From Neodontobutis hainanensis (taxonomy: Eukaryota > Chordata > Actinopteri > Gobiiformes > Odontobutidae): 64,000 nt of DNA. The notes under the pieces are model-generated. The model was given only the letters and a program-made list of their open reading frames with translations, was not told where the DNA came from and ran no database searches. The stretch is from contig JALDNG010000470.1 of assembly GCA_024349245.1 (NCBI GenBank), positions 1 to 64,000 of the forward strand, in the 5' to 3' direction. Shown piece by piece: positions 36,456 to 49,130 of this stretch. Numbering within the stretch: the first letter of the stretch is position 1; each line of letters begins with the position of its first letter. The position numbers and the translations under genes were made by a program.

Positions 36456-37439
36456 TTCATCCTTGATCAATTATTATTTGCGATGTTTGAGTTTGCTATT
36501 TTCGCATTTAGTGTCATGGTTATACCCATGTTATTTCGCTTCAAACTGAAAATATTCAACAACCTAAGATTTTTCACACCAAAACAGTTTAAAAATATAA
36601 GAATAAAAGAAAAAAATGAAATAATAAACTGTTGTAAAAGTGAAAAATTTAAACAGTCAAATGCTAAAATTTAAGTATAGGTGCAATTATAAGATTAATT
36701 CTTTTCAAAATATAATTGAATATGTGAATTCATTTTTTTACATTTTTATCGATATATAATTAAATTTATCTTTTTGCTATCACTAATATAAAATTTTTTA
36801 TCTCTCTAGAAATACTACATCTGAATAAAATAGGTGGCTTATTTTTGGAAAAAATAAGAAAATCTTGCCAAATATTATATTTGTATTATCAGATAGTGTC
36901 ACAGTGAAGATTTGCTCGGGTTATTCCATATTATAAAGCTTGACGTCAATTTTTATTTAAAGACGTGCAAGAGACGACTTGTTTTGTTGACAACACCAAT
37001 GTCACTTGGAAGTCAAGAATTAATTTTAAATTCTCCTATAAATAAACATGAAAGTTAATAGACAGAATGAGATCAGATTAACATAAAATTTTTGCTTTTA
37101 AAACCCAACCACTCATTTAACAATGTCCAATCACACCTATTTAAATTATTTATAAAAAAAGTAATTATTAACTTAGGGAGGAAAAAATTAAGAAATGCAT
37201 CACATTTATGTTTATGTAGCTTTCCTGGAACTCCGCGATATATATTACCGCTTTTATTGAACCTAAAGGTGTGGATAAAAAGTTCTACCACCCTCGAAAC
37301 GAATGAAATTACCCCAAAAATACAAGGTTTATTTTTCTGATGTAACTTATTAATCGTAATTTTTCCATTAGTTTTACATCGTTAGCTAAGTATCTCCACC
37401 AAATGAGTGGAAGCGGTTCCTAAAAAGGATCACTCTGTA

Positions 37440-37650
37440 TATATGGCATCATGAGAGCTTATTGGTCATGTGGCGTAAAGATGCGATTCTGTCTCAAATT
37501 CTCTTTAACCAAAGGGGACAATTCGAGTTTGAATTATTCAAAGAAATATTCAAAATGTTGAGATTAACTAAATCAAGGACTACCAAATCACCCAGCAGAC
37601 AGGGGGAGATGTATAACGCGAGAATTGCAAAATCAAAAAAATGTTAAAAT
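37440..37650 (+). mobile_element. Ty3 integrase core fragment
   Basis: The frame 37462-37647 reads LFNQRGQFEFELFKEIFKML followed by LTKSRTTKSPSRQGEMYNARI. This matches the 'SDQG.QFES.LF.E.CK.LGI.KTRTTPYHPQ.DG.VER.NR' stretch of Ty3 integrase. The second catalytic Asp of SDQG is Asn here and the downstream Glu is not evident. It is on the plus strand, unlike the other Ty3 relics in the window. The rest of the element was not found, so it is a fragment, with the Merlin relic about 0.7 kb downstream. Confidence 0.6.
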
Positions 37651-38319
37651 ATCACCGAAATGAATATCAGAACAGCAAGAGGAAATAATTAAATATAGCT
37701 CGGTTGGCTATACTATAATCTAAGAAACCGTCAATATGACAAATTCAATCAGAGACAGAGCTTCGAAGAAAGCTGAAAACTCCATCTATACTCGAGTTCT
37801 CAATTACGTACTCGCCCTAAACGGATAATTTTTCGAAAGATGAAAAAACCGGCACAATAACCTTCTTAAAAGATGTTTTTCTACCAGGGTAAAAATTTTA
37901 AAAAGTATGGTCAGATTTGAATTCAGAAAAAATAGTCACGAAAGTCATTAAAAAACAAAAATTTCTTCACAAAGACTGTATTATGGCAGAAGTTAAAGTT
38001 AAAAACAATATCCTCCATTTATTTGATGATCCACACACGATATCATAGAAACAAACATTCCATGTCAAAATATCCGAAAAAGTTTCAATTAATTAAGCAA
38101 GACCACTTCTATCCATCAAGGAAATTTTCCTTTCACCGTCTATAATTTAACTTATCAGCCGTAAGCATTCAGATTAGAATTGTTGGTTCTTGTAGTACTT
38201 GTACAGCACACTCCCCATCCAAATATAAATTGTTTTTGGTTAAATTTTAAATAAAAAGAACCACAACGACAGAAGTATTAGATTAGAAGATTCAAAAAAC
38301 TTCAATGCACAATAACTAT

Positions 38320-38920
38320 AGAGAAAATTGGCACGGAGTACCGAAGAATTTGACGATTGGTTAAGAATGGCTTTAATATGGATGTGTGATTGTGGAAGTA
38401 GTATGAATGCAAGAATAAGAAGCAACGAAACACAAAGTTGGAGGTGCAAACAAAGTTGCAGAAAGGAAGTTGGACATTTAAACAAAACTCGGTTTGAACT
38501 GCTAAGTCGACAAAGAAGGAAATTTTCCAATTGAGTTACTTTTGGTGTAGATAAACACATTCGCAAGAAAAGATTCAGTTCGATATGGAAAAAGATTAAA
38601 GTGAAATTTCCAGAGTAACAATTACAGGCTGGAATAAATTTATTTCGTGATGTTTGCTTGAACTTTTATGCGGAAAACACAAAGAATTTGTGGTCCGAAT
38701 ACAGTTGTCGAAATTGATGAAACGTGTATTTCAAAAAGAAAATACAACACAGGATGACAGAAACTAACCAGGAATGGTTTTTTTGGGGAATTGAAAGAAA
38801 TACTTGAAGGTGTTTTATTTTTCCCACTGAGGTAAGAAATTCTGCGACGCTTTTACATATTATTCACGCGGTGGGACGCCATACACCGCTTGACTACGGC
38901 GACGGATAACTAACAATTAA
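38320..38920 (+). mobile_element. Merlin (IS1016/ISXO2-like) transposase remnant, second copy
   Basis: The frame 38328-38534 has ALIWMCDCGSSMNARI and SWRCKQSCRKEVGHL, the N-terminal zinc-ribbon-like part of Merlin transposases. At about 38690-38750 is NTVVEIDETCISKRKYN with the first catalytic Asp. At about 38845-38910 is ATLLHIIHAVG, then DYGDG followed by TGA where Trp is usual, the second motif. The third motif is missing. Frames are broken, so it is inactive. It is on the opposite strand to the 22.5-23.0 kb copy and too divergent to be a recent duplicate. Confidence 0.7.
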
Positions 38921-39745
38921 TTAAAAGTGAGGTTCATAAGACTACATGTTCTCTCAAATTAATAAATACTCTGCACATGCCCCCTGCTTCATTCGATAGC
39001 ACGGCAATTCAAAAATGTATTTTTCCAGAGACAATAAAAACCCTAGATTCATAGATGGCATGCGTTAATATTAGTTCATTGCCTGAATTGTATCTTCGTT
39101 AAACAGTTAATCATTCTATTAATTTCGTTGATTCCGAAATAAGTAGCCACACTCAAACCATTTAGGGAACTTGAATGTATTTTAAGAACTGACACAATAA
39201 ACAGTTGTGAACTTCTCGTGATGCTTTGCTTTATTTGAGGGAACATATAAAATTGGTTTATCCTTAAATAATTGAAACTTATTTTATTCAAATTTGAATT
39301 TAAAATAATTTGATATTTGGGAGCTCGCCGCACTGTGCCGTTCTGGTAAATATCTTACAACTACCCTCAGAATTTTAATTTTTTTAGCTGTCAGTCAAAA
39401 GATTCAAGGAGAAGGAACTAATTCATATGGAACAACGAAGTTCATTTCAGAGTTTGAAATTAAATTTGATAATTTCATTGTGTTAAAAAGACAAGATTTT
39501 TCAGAATGCTTAGAAATTTCGTAATAAATCTTAAATAGTCTTTTCCGCTAATTTTTATTCTATATCTTCTAGGATATATCTTTTCCTGACGTCAACAAAT
39601 TACAGACCGTAAATTAAGGACCTTCACTAACATGTCAAATTTTTGGTCGAATAGTATGATAAAATAAATCGTGATTGAATTGGCTATGACAAATACAATT
39701 GGAAGGATGTAAAATAATTTTGCTGATGTCAGTTAATTAGCTTAC

Positions 39746-40412
39746 ATCTAACTTTAAGCTTAAATCCAGAAGTTTTGGTGATTGTTCCATTATCATATAC
39801 GCACTCGTAGATGCCGAAATCTTCCGATTCAATGTCGTGAATATTGAGTATTGACTTTGCAAGTAGGAAATCATCTTTGAAGCTATATTTACCATTCTCT
39901 AATTGAAAAAACTGATTACCTATTATTTTAACGTTGTTTTTATTCCAAATAATTTTTTTACAGGAGCAAAGTTCACGTTGCAATGAAAACTCTTTGTCGC
40001 TCCTTGATATTCGGCGAAAGTGTATCTATAACTGGAATTTTCAATGGCGAAATCTCAGTAATGAATGTTTTTACAGTTTAGAACCCATTCACATGATAGG
40101 GCCTGTTTCAAGTCACTGTTATAAACCTGAACTCGGTAGATTCCAGCAACGTTCGGATTTGCATTGATCTTCAAGTATATCTATATTTGAAACAAACTTT
40201 ACCTCAATGTTTGAATCCTGTGAATTATTCAACACCGTCATCTCTACTGGAAAGTTAACTGTCTCCAAATTTCCCCATTCATTGTCTAAAGATTTAATTT
40301 CAACTTTGGTAGTGATTGGAAGTTGTGTCACATCGTTGTTTACTTTAGCCACAAATAGTATTTCCTCACTTTTTCTAAATGTTTGTTCTAAAGGTTGACT
40401 GCAAGGAGTGCT
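39746..40412 (-). CDS. Ig-domain protein, exon cluster with 21-22-nt introns
   Basis: The minus strand starts after a TTTTACAG acceptor (exon from 40412) and ends before a GTAAGC donor (exon to 39746). Two GT...AG segments, 40181-40202 (22 nt) and 40054-40074 (21 nt), when removed join frames into two immunoglobulin-like domains. The first ends in GIYRVQVYNS. The second has HCNVNFAPVK, then IIWNKNN, then ILNIHDIESEDFGIYECVYD, the Cys...Trp...Asp-x-Gly-x-Tyr-x-Cys pattern. Ig repeats usually serve extracellular adhesion or recognition. No signal peptide or membrane span is in view, so the gene extends beyond this cluster. One frame break remains at a run of seven A near 39953-39960. Confidence 0.7.
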
Positions 40413-40419
40413 CTGTAAA

Positions 40420-43400
40420 ACTGCTTAAATAACTTGATTAAAATACTTATTTTAACAATCTGCAAAAATAAAGCAAGTTCATAAAGCATTGGATTTACTT
40501 TAAGACTATTTAATCCAGTTCAATTTTTTGATTTGATGATCTGATTATGTTGATTCACGTTTCCGATACTTGGATTGGCTTCTTCACGATACTCAAATTT
40601 CTATTATCCTAAAATATTAAAATATCGTACAAATTGAATCATAAGAAGCTTTTATTCAATTAAAAACATAAAATTTATTGATAATTTGACTAATTTTCAA
40701 ATAATCGACATTAGTTAATACATTAAAACTTTTCGTGTCATCGGCTTTTGACATTTTAAAGATTCTTACGTTTGTGACTTATGTCCGTTGTGGATACGCC
40801 TTTTAAGAATTTGTAAATTTTGATGTCTGATTCATGTCGCTAAATATAAGTATGATTAATTTATTATTGTGGGGTATTCATCTTAAAAATAGTATGTTGA
40901 ACAACAGTATCAAAAAACACATTTATAGAAGTTTTCAACTCATGTAAATATTCATGAAATATCTAACCTCAAGTAATTATTGATTGAAACAAGAAATGAT
41001 CAAAATCTCTTAAATGCAGAACGTATTAAAGTCATAAATGATAAGATTTTTAATAAATATCGGCAACAGTTCACTTCTATGGAATGAACATGACTAAAAC
41101 AATATTCGTATTTAAAGTCGCTCGATGAGATAGATTCGCGTTAAAAATATGGCGTTATTAATTTTAAATCTTTCTTTAAAAATTGTCATACTTATTAAAG
41201 ATAATTAAATCAAATGATAATTGATCCGAAACCCACATCAATGAGTAGTCATGCGCGAAGTAATTTATGTGAGTTAACCTGAAAATCTCTCATATAAAAA
41301 CTCGAAAAATTGTGGTAACAAAAATTTGAAGAATATTTATCTCAAAAACGTCACAGTGAGTCTGGCTTTGTTTGCCATTTATAAGTGAATATCATGACAC
41401 GCAAAACGGGGCTTTTGGTTATTTATCTATAATGGCCTTCTTTCTGTTCCATCCAATAGGCATGCCGTTTAACTACGACTTCAGCGTAGGATTTATTCTC
41501 ATAACGATACTCATTTTGATATGATCCTATTATTATCATGTTTTAAACGCTGTTTTAACATCTTTCTCGTATGTTCATTTGATTTTTAAATTTAGTTCAA
41601 TTACGTGTCCTAAACTTATATTTGTTCAAAACTCCTTTTTTTCATATTCAATGCTTTGTTCTTGTTTATCACCTCAAAGTATATGATATACATTGAATCA
41701 ACTTATCGTGTCATTAGCGATTCTGTAGAAAATGTTATTTCATTTGCTTTTACCTGATAATATCAATTTTGTAAATTGCAAAAAGTTTTATAGTTGGATA
41801 AACTTATTTTTGTTGTTATTGAGCCTGGATTATATTTTAATTAAAGCACTAAAAAACGGAGACCCTCAATTTGGCGTAACTGTCTATTCCGTGTTTTATT
41901 CAGTTATTACCATATAAATTAGATTTTTTAAACCTTTTAAAAGCCAATTTTTTTGATATGTCGGACTATTTCAAAAATTTATTGTCAGTAATGTCGGCGC
42001 CCATTCGTTAGCATGTATTTTGTCGCCGAATCGGTTATGTCATATTCTCCAACCGATTAGTGTCAAATTTATTCATGTTAAACCAATATGTACTGAAAAA
42101 GTAACTTAATTATAATCAGTTCGTTACGCGTGACAATTGAAAAATAAAACTATTTTTACATTTGTGAATAAATGTTTTAAAAAAATGCAAAATTAATAAA
42201 CAAACCGGGACAAGTAATCATGGGAAAAACAAAAAATCAACTTTCATAATTGCGACTGCGTGTTTTACAACTAAATAAAGTTAAATTCTTAAATCATCAA
42301 AATACAAAAATTTCATATTTAATAAATTATGAAAAGTAATTGAAATACATTGCAGCTTCACATAGCTAGTGTTAAACCAGCATCGCATCAAATGTTCGTG
42401 TTTTCAGTGTTAAACATGCAAAATTAAGGAAAAAGTGAACACGAAATAGCGGGAAAATCAGTGTTTATACATGATAAACAAAATCAAACTCAGTTAAGAA
42501 GTTACAAAACCACAAAAATTTTTCATATTTAGCTTTATTATAAGCCGTATGGTTCATTCTCAATATTTTCCATTATGGTTTGATTTAAAATCGTCTAAGG
42601 GTTTCTATTATTTAAAAATACATTTAAAAAAGTATCAAAAGATTGAAGCGCCAACACACGCCGCATACAATGTGTAATATCGACACTATATGAAACCAAA
42701 ATTTTTTTTAATTATAATATTTCACAACTTTTTAAAATTTTAAACTTGTAAAATGTTATAAAAATTTAGTTTTCGCTATCTTTGACCTTTTAATGTTTCC
42801 CTCGATTATAAGTATATTCAGGCAGATAATAATTATTTATAAACAGTATTTTTATATTTTACTTTAATGTTTATTGTTCACAAAGATACATGTCATGTTT
42901 TTATGTAAATTTCACTCCAAAACCATGAAATAATCTCGAAAATTGATATTAATCAGCCGCATTTTTAGGTCACAAAATTTTCCCCAATTACTTTCTCAAG
43001 CATTATATCCGTTGGAATCCCATAAGTAATACATAAACACTTGAAATAACTTGAACAAAAGTGCAATATCAGATTAACTTAGTTCAATAAAAAATATTGG
43101 ATCGTCACGAATCGTTTCGTAAGTAAATTATTTTAATTCCTATAGATCATGTTTCAAGTATTATTATTTCGATGAAATTTAAATTATTTTCTGATTTTTG
43201 GATAAAAATTTATGTTCTTCACAAATTTATAATTTACTTTCCATCAAACTGGCCATGGCCTCTGAGGTATGTCTCCCTAAAGGGCAGACGACAGAACAAG
43301 TTTTATTTGGTGCGAATATAAAAACGTAAAACTTAATAAATTAAGAAGAGTGTGTCTATCGGAAGCAGAGTGCCTTAGAGCAAGGTTCGGAAAGAGAGAA
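40420..43400. other. No recognised gene
   Basis: AT-rich DNA upstream of the Ig cluster; further 5' exons of that gene may lie here but none is recognised. The open frame at 41732-41917 (+) is hydrophobic and AT-driven, probably chance. Confidence 0.4.
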
Positions 43401-43417
43401 ATATCAATGATACTCAC

Positions 43418-43558
43418 TTTGAAAATTTTCCGTGCTTGTACGACTCGTCCTGATCTACCAACAAAATATAATTTACCTTTTGATAATAGATTTTTATTAA
43501 CTCGACACAAGTCTCGCGAACGTAAATATGTTGATTTATTAATTTTTAATTCATTCAT
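43418..43558 (-). CDS. Unrecognised exon pair with a 22-nt intron
   Basis: The minus strand reads STYLRSRDLCRVNKNLLSK, then a 22-nt GT...AG segment (43455-43476), then DQDESYKHGKFS up to a GTGAGT donor at 43412-43417. Without splicing the frame gives an apparent FVGRSGR motif, but that lies mostly inside the tiny intron. Composition is less AT-rich than the surroundings. The antisense open frame (43350-43565, +) is a shadow. No family is recognised. Confidence 0.4.
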
Positions 43559-43559
43559 T

Positions 43560-46500
43560 ATATAAAAGTGAATATCGAGTCCAATTTAAAGGATTTTTAG
43601 AATAATATCAATTCGTAAACTAACGCTTCAAATATATGTCCCTGAGTCCCATTTCATCTCTGTTTCGAGCACGTTTCCCATGAATGATTAAAAATAAAAA
43701 ATTTTTAATTGGCACTTCGTCAATAAAATGCAATGAGTTTTTCCCTTTTATTTTGTAAGATAGCTAAAATAGATATATTTACTCATACTTTTGAGCTATG
43801 ATGTCAAAATATTTAGAACAGTGAACGTTTTACATTCAAAAGTTGATGAAAACTCAGCCAAAGTATCTTACAAATATCAAAGGTTTTAAGTTAGAAATAC
43901 CTCTGGAACGTGTATAATTCATAAAAAATTCTTCCAATTGTTTTATAAATATAATATATTCTGTCCGATGAACAAAAAATTTTGCAACAAATTTAATCAT
44001 AAAATACATGTGTAGACAAGAGGGCTTTACTTGCAATTCAAAATTTCTTGTTATGTGGATTTTCACCTAAGAAAATAAGAATTTATTTATTAGACACATT
44101 GTATGTAAATTAAGCTTTACCATTTTCAAATTTAACCCATATTTTATATCAGGATCACTGATGAGTTTTCTATTTAAATTTAGCTAATAAAACCATAAAC
44201 TTTCAAGAAAAGAATAATGCAAATTTAATTCATTTATCTTACACTGAGGGCGGTGTTTCGATAAAAAAAATGTATTTTTTAATGATTAAAGCCAGTCTTC
44301 CAGAAATAAAATGGCACCAGAAAAAGGACGTCAACAAGACGGTTATAAAGTTTAACTTGCTACTTTCAATCAATTTACACTCACATTTTCATAAATATAT
44401 GCTTAAAACATGATAAAATTTTGAACATGCACAAAATCGATTTTTATGCTTTAAATTTATTTATAAATTGAAATATCAATTCTTTCATAAACTATATTTA
44501 TTCTAACAAGTTCAAAATGGATTTGTTCATTTCAAATATACGCTTAAATGCTCAATGATGTCAAAACATGGAAAACTGAATAAAAATGCAGAAATAATAA
44601 ACATACTTATTTATCAATGAAATACTGATCAATAAAACATATTTTCGTGTAATTTTACGTAATTTCAAATTTATCATGAGGATTATTTTATTATCATAAC
44701 GAATTTTAAATTGGAGTTTGGCTTGCGCTGACAAACATTTGGTGTTAAAAAAGGAGCTTTTTTATTGAAACCAAGTGGAATTTATTGAAAAAAGACGCTT
44801 GAGATCATTAAGAAGTAACTCTAAAATAACTTGAATGGATTATAAAAGTTTAAATGTGAAATATGTTTTGAAAAATTTGGGCATGAGTTAAATGAGTTGG
44901 AAATTATTTTAACAAATCCCTAATAAGCAAGTTTATAAAATGAAAATAGAAAAAAAAGCCAGATGACGTATTAGCATAAAATAAAATTACCCACGTCTCA
45001 TACCAAACGATGATTTTTAATCAAGGCCATACTTTGTTCATGAAATCTTTTTAGACATGAATATTAATGTAATTGAAAAACACTTTAAAGTGAACTTAAT
45101 TTTAATGGATTCTATGAATACTGCTGAAAGAGTGTTGAACAATCTCATACGCCGACTTTGGGAGTTACAGAATAAAAATATGTTTATTCATTCATGCGTG
45201 TTGAGGAGGAAAACTCAATCTCGATACTTGTTGAATAAAAACTTCAAAAATTGAATAAATCAGAGATTACTTTTAATTTTTTTTATTTTTTAAGGTATAC
45301 CAAAATATTTTCTTTCAAAACTTTTTTCCTTTTAAATATAAGCTAAAAAAGGAGAGTTAATAAACCAATTTAAACTTTTTAATTAAGGATCGATAAAAGT
45401 CGGGGAAAAGTTGTGTGAAGAACAATAAATCTTTTAAAATCGTAATTTAAATAAAAAGGTTTTTTTATATTTTTTATAATTGATGAAAATTTTTGAGTTG
45501 AATTATACTTGCTCATGTAGTTTATTATCAATCTAAAATAACACAAATAAGCTATAAGTTAAAAAATACAACGATAGGTTATTCGGCTTAACCGCTATTA
45601 AGTATAGATTTGAGTTTTTTTAATTTAACGCTAAAATAAGGTATATTGAAAAATTAACCTTATTTTATTTTTTTTAAATAATAAAATTCTATCATCGTGA
45701 CAAATAGCATTGTCATAAACTTGGATTTTTCTGAATCAAAAAACAAATAATAATTTGCAGTTTTATCGAAAATAAGAGGATATCAACGTTTTAACTTGAT
45801 AAAGGAAGTTTTCGATACTCAGTGCAGTTTTGTACGCTTTACTCATTAAATGTAATGAATAATAATTCATGAGATTTCGTGAGTTTATCGTTGATCGATT
45901 TTCCGATATTTTACGATCTATTGATTTCTTGAAATTAATCCTAAAAATTAAATATTTCAAATCAATTGTCAAACCTCTTAAATAAAAATAAACTATGTGA
46001 TTCTAAAAAGTACCAACTTTGATAAATAAAATAAAATCATGATACTAGACTGATAAAATGGAAAACCGTTAATTTAAATTTTTTTAATAACACAATAAAA
46101 TGTGAGATGGTGTTGAACACAGTGTTTAAAATTTAACAGTAACTGAGGTCTACCACACGTTAATATGAAAAATGATTTCTTTACAAACTCGCTCAAAATA
46201 ATTTCAAATCGAATAAATCTGGTGATTGGTATCTTCGATTTGAAAATTTCTAAACGATCAGTTTTTAGCTCAATTAGATACCTTTTCAGCATTCAAAGTG
46301 TTCAATATTACAATTTGCATTTTTGAATTATTTTTTAAAATAAACAAAAATCTAAATTAATTTAAAGATATATTTTTATGTTCTATCATAATTATTTTAT
46401 TAAAGATCGATATTCTGTGTTTACAAAACTATTTTTTCAGAAATCAAAAATTTTTATGAAAGAATCATTGATATGTAAAACTATTTAACGTCCACACGCT

Positions 46501-49130
46501 ATTTCTTTTAGTATTCACGATAAACATACCATTTATAATCTTATGATTCAAAGGTTCTTTTTTATAAGATATTTTAAGATTTCAACATATATATATCAAA
46601 GAAAAATATTTTGTTAGCAATTAATCTTAAAGGATAAGAAATAACATTAAAAATTATTTAAAAATATTTCGATGCAATTTAGGTTAATTTCTCATTTATA
46701 ATAAAAATGATAAATTAAGATAACTCTGTTGTCAAACAGTTGTTGTATGATAACTGTGCAAAATCGAAAATAGAATAAGATTATATTCGTGCGGACAATA
46801 ACTTAAACAATTTAAATAATGTATATAAACAGGTACAAAATATTATAACTTTAAAAAATAAAATGTTCACATTATAGTTGAATATTTAAAATCACTATTT
46901 AAATTAATCTGTTTAAAATTACCTTAATATTTTGAATAAGTTTAAGAAAATTCAACCTTCGTTAAATGAAATTAAATTTTATAAATATCTTAGAATTTTC
47001 CCGTTTGATGGTTATTGAATAACAAGAAATAAAATAATTTTTTTATCATATTTATGAAGATTTGATGCGATATTAATCATTTATAAGCGATATCCTGTTA
47101 ATCTAAACGCCTAATCTATCAAAATTATGTGTATTTGGTTTAAATATAACCCAAATAATTTCAAAATAAAAAAATCGTTTTGTTAAATATTTATCATGAG
47201 AAAAATAGATGATTGAGTAAATATCGATATATTAATAATTTTTAATTTTTTCACTTGAAACTGCACCTCCAATCAACTAGATCGATGACACATTTTTAAT
47301 TTAAAATTTAAATTTTATTTAAAATCAAATCAATTGGTGAAAATAAAAAAAATAATTCAGAATTCTTTATATCTGACAAAATTAAATATCAATTCCTTCT
47401 GTATTTTTAAAAATTTAAGATTAAATGAAACTAAAAACCGTCAGTTTTCATTCAAAGAAATAATTTTGTAAGATATAAATCACAAAATATTATTGGGAAT
47501 TGATTTGATAAAATTACTGATTTTCGTGTTTCTAACATCCCATTAAAGTGATCGAAATATATCAAATTTCGCCATTTGTGTTCAAGAAAAAATGTATTTT
47601 TAAGTTTTATTCACATAACTACAAATAAAATTCGAAATAAATTTATAAAATTTTCGCTCTTGACAGAATTCAAGATTTTAACTTCTTATCTGTCAATAAT
47701 AGTCGAATAATTTTTAACCACTCGTGAGAACTAGATTCACGAATTTATTATTATTTTAAGTTAACTATAACAAGATCATGGATTTTTTTGTCATAACATT
47801 AATTTTATTGAAATTTACCATGTTATTTAGCTTTTAATAGGTATGAGAGAAAAACAACAAAAACGTATTTTCATCATATTTTCATGAGTGAAAAAAGTTC
47901 ATATCTGGAAATAGCATAAGTTTTTGGTTTTTATAAATTGAAGGTAATCAGTTTAAATCTGTTATGATAGCACCAGTAACACGTTAAAATTAAAAGGCTA
48001 AAAAAATAAAAACTCATATTTCATCATAGAATATAACCTGGATGAATTATCGATTCAGAAAAACTTGTGATTTCAAAAATTTTGTGATCTTGTTTAAGTA
48101 TTAATCAAAGATGTGTAACTATAAGATTAAATCTGGTGAATCGAGTTGTTAAAAAGATCTGTGTCCAAAAATATAGAAACTATTTTAAGTATTTTCATCA
48201 CAAAAGAAAACAGTATTGTCATTTAAGGCATAAAAATTTATGGATCGTTTTTAGAAATTAAAGTCAAGATTGTAAAAGAAAATTGTCAAATCGACATGTG
48301 ACATGTCTTCTCGCAATATCGATAAAATATCTTAAAGCTAGGACTCGAAAATACGTATTTTATATTGAAAATAGATCTTTATGATAACCTCGTTCTTATG
48401 GCCATTTATAATTATTTCTTTACTTTCATAATATTCTCTTCAAATTTCATCCATTAGAAGTTTCTAGTGGTAAATTTTAAACTCGTTTTAGCATTTTTTA
48501 ATTCACGGTCTTTGCCTTCTTCGGGTTAAGGAGAATTTATGTATGGATATGTGTGTAAGTCATTCGATCCCTAACATCGAACCAAAAAATAATTTGAAAT
48601 ATGAACGAACATAGCATTTCAAAGATTTGTAAAAAGTTTTGAAATTAAATTAAATTTTCCCGAGTCTATTTCAAATGACGAAGATTCCTCTCGATTGATG
48701 TCGGATATTTTTGAGATTGTTAAAATTTATCGTTTATTCCTCGGTATACTTTGACGAAAATAAAAATAGTCGATAAATTGTTTTATTACCAAATTTTCGA
48801 AACTGTAATAGTCAATGAAAACATCAAATATTTTAATATCTTCGATATATGGAAGTTACTGATATAAAAAATAATAAAAATGATATTTCGACCTTTTATT
48901 CTTAATATTTGTAGAAGACAATGATATAATTATTTATCTTCATTGGATATTTTAATCACTAAAATGCTATTTTCATCTTTTAATTTTTAATATTTATCAG
49001 ATTTTAAAGAAAGAAGTGTTTTGATTTCAAACAAGACGGTTCCTCTTATGATAAACAATAACCAAAATTTAATTTAGATGGTTTATTGGCTTTTGAGACT
49101 TATCAAAACTATCAAAACTCTTGAAGAGTA
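43560..49130. other. AT-rich region, one possible exon at 45057-45254
   Basis: A plus-strand open stretch at 45057-45254, preceded by a TTTTTAG acceptor-like site, reads NVIEKHFKVNLILMDSMNTA and LIRRLWELQNKNMFIHSCVL. It is the most protein-like piece here but unidentified. The rest is AT-rich with chance frames. The 5' end of the first ABCA unit may lie in the right part. Confidence 0.35.

Noticed and set aside
37380..37440. Mariner-type terminal repeat (ACAGAGTGATCC on the minus strand near 37424-37435)
   Set aside because: No inverted partner was found and the stretch lies within the reading direction of a Ty3 integrase fragment.
43418..43558. Runt-domain exon suggested by the minus-strand motif FVGRSGR
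   Set aside because: The motif lies mostly within a 22-nt GT...AG segment of the size class validated in ORC1, the following residues have a four-residue insertion relative to Runt, and no other Runt block is nearby.
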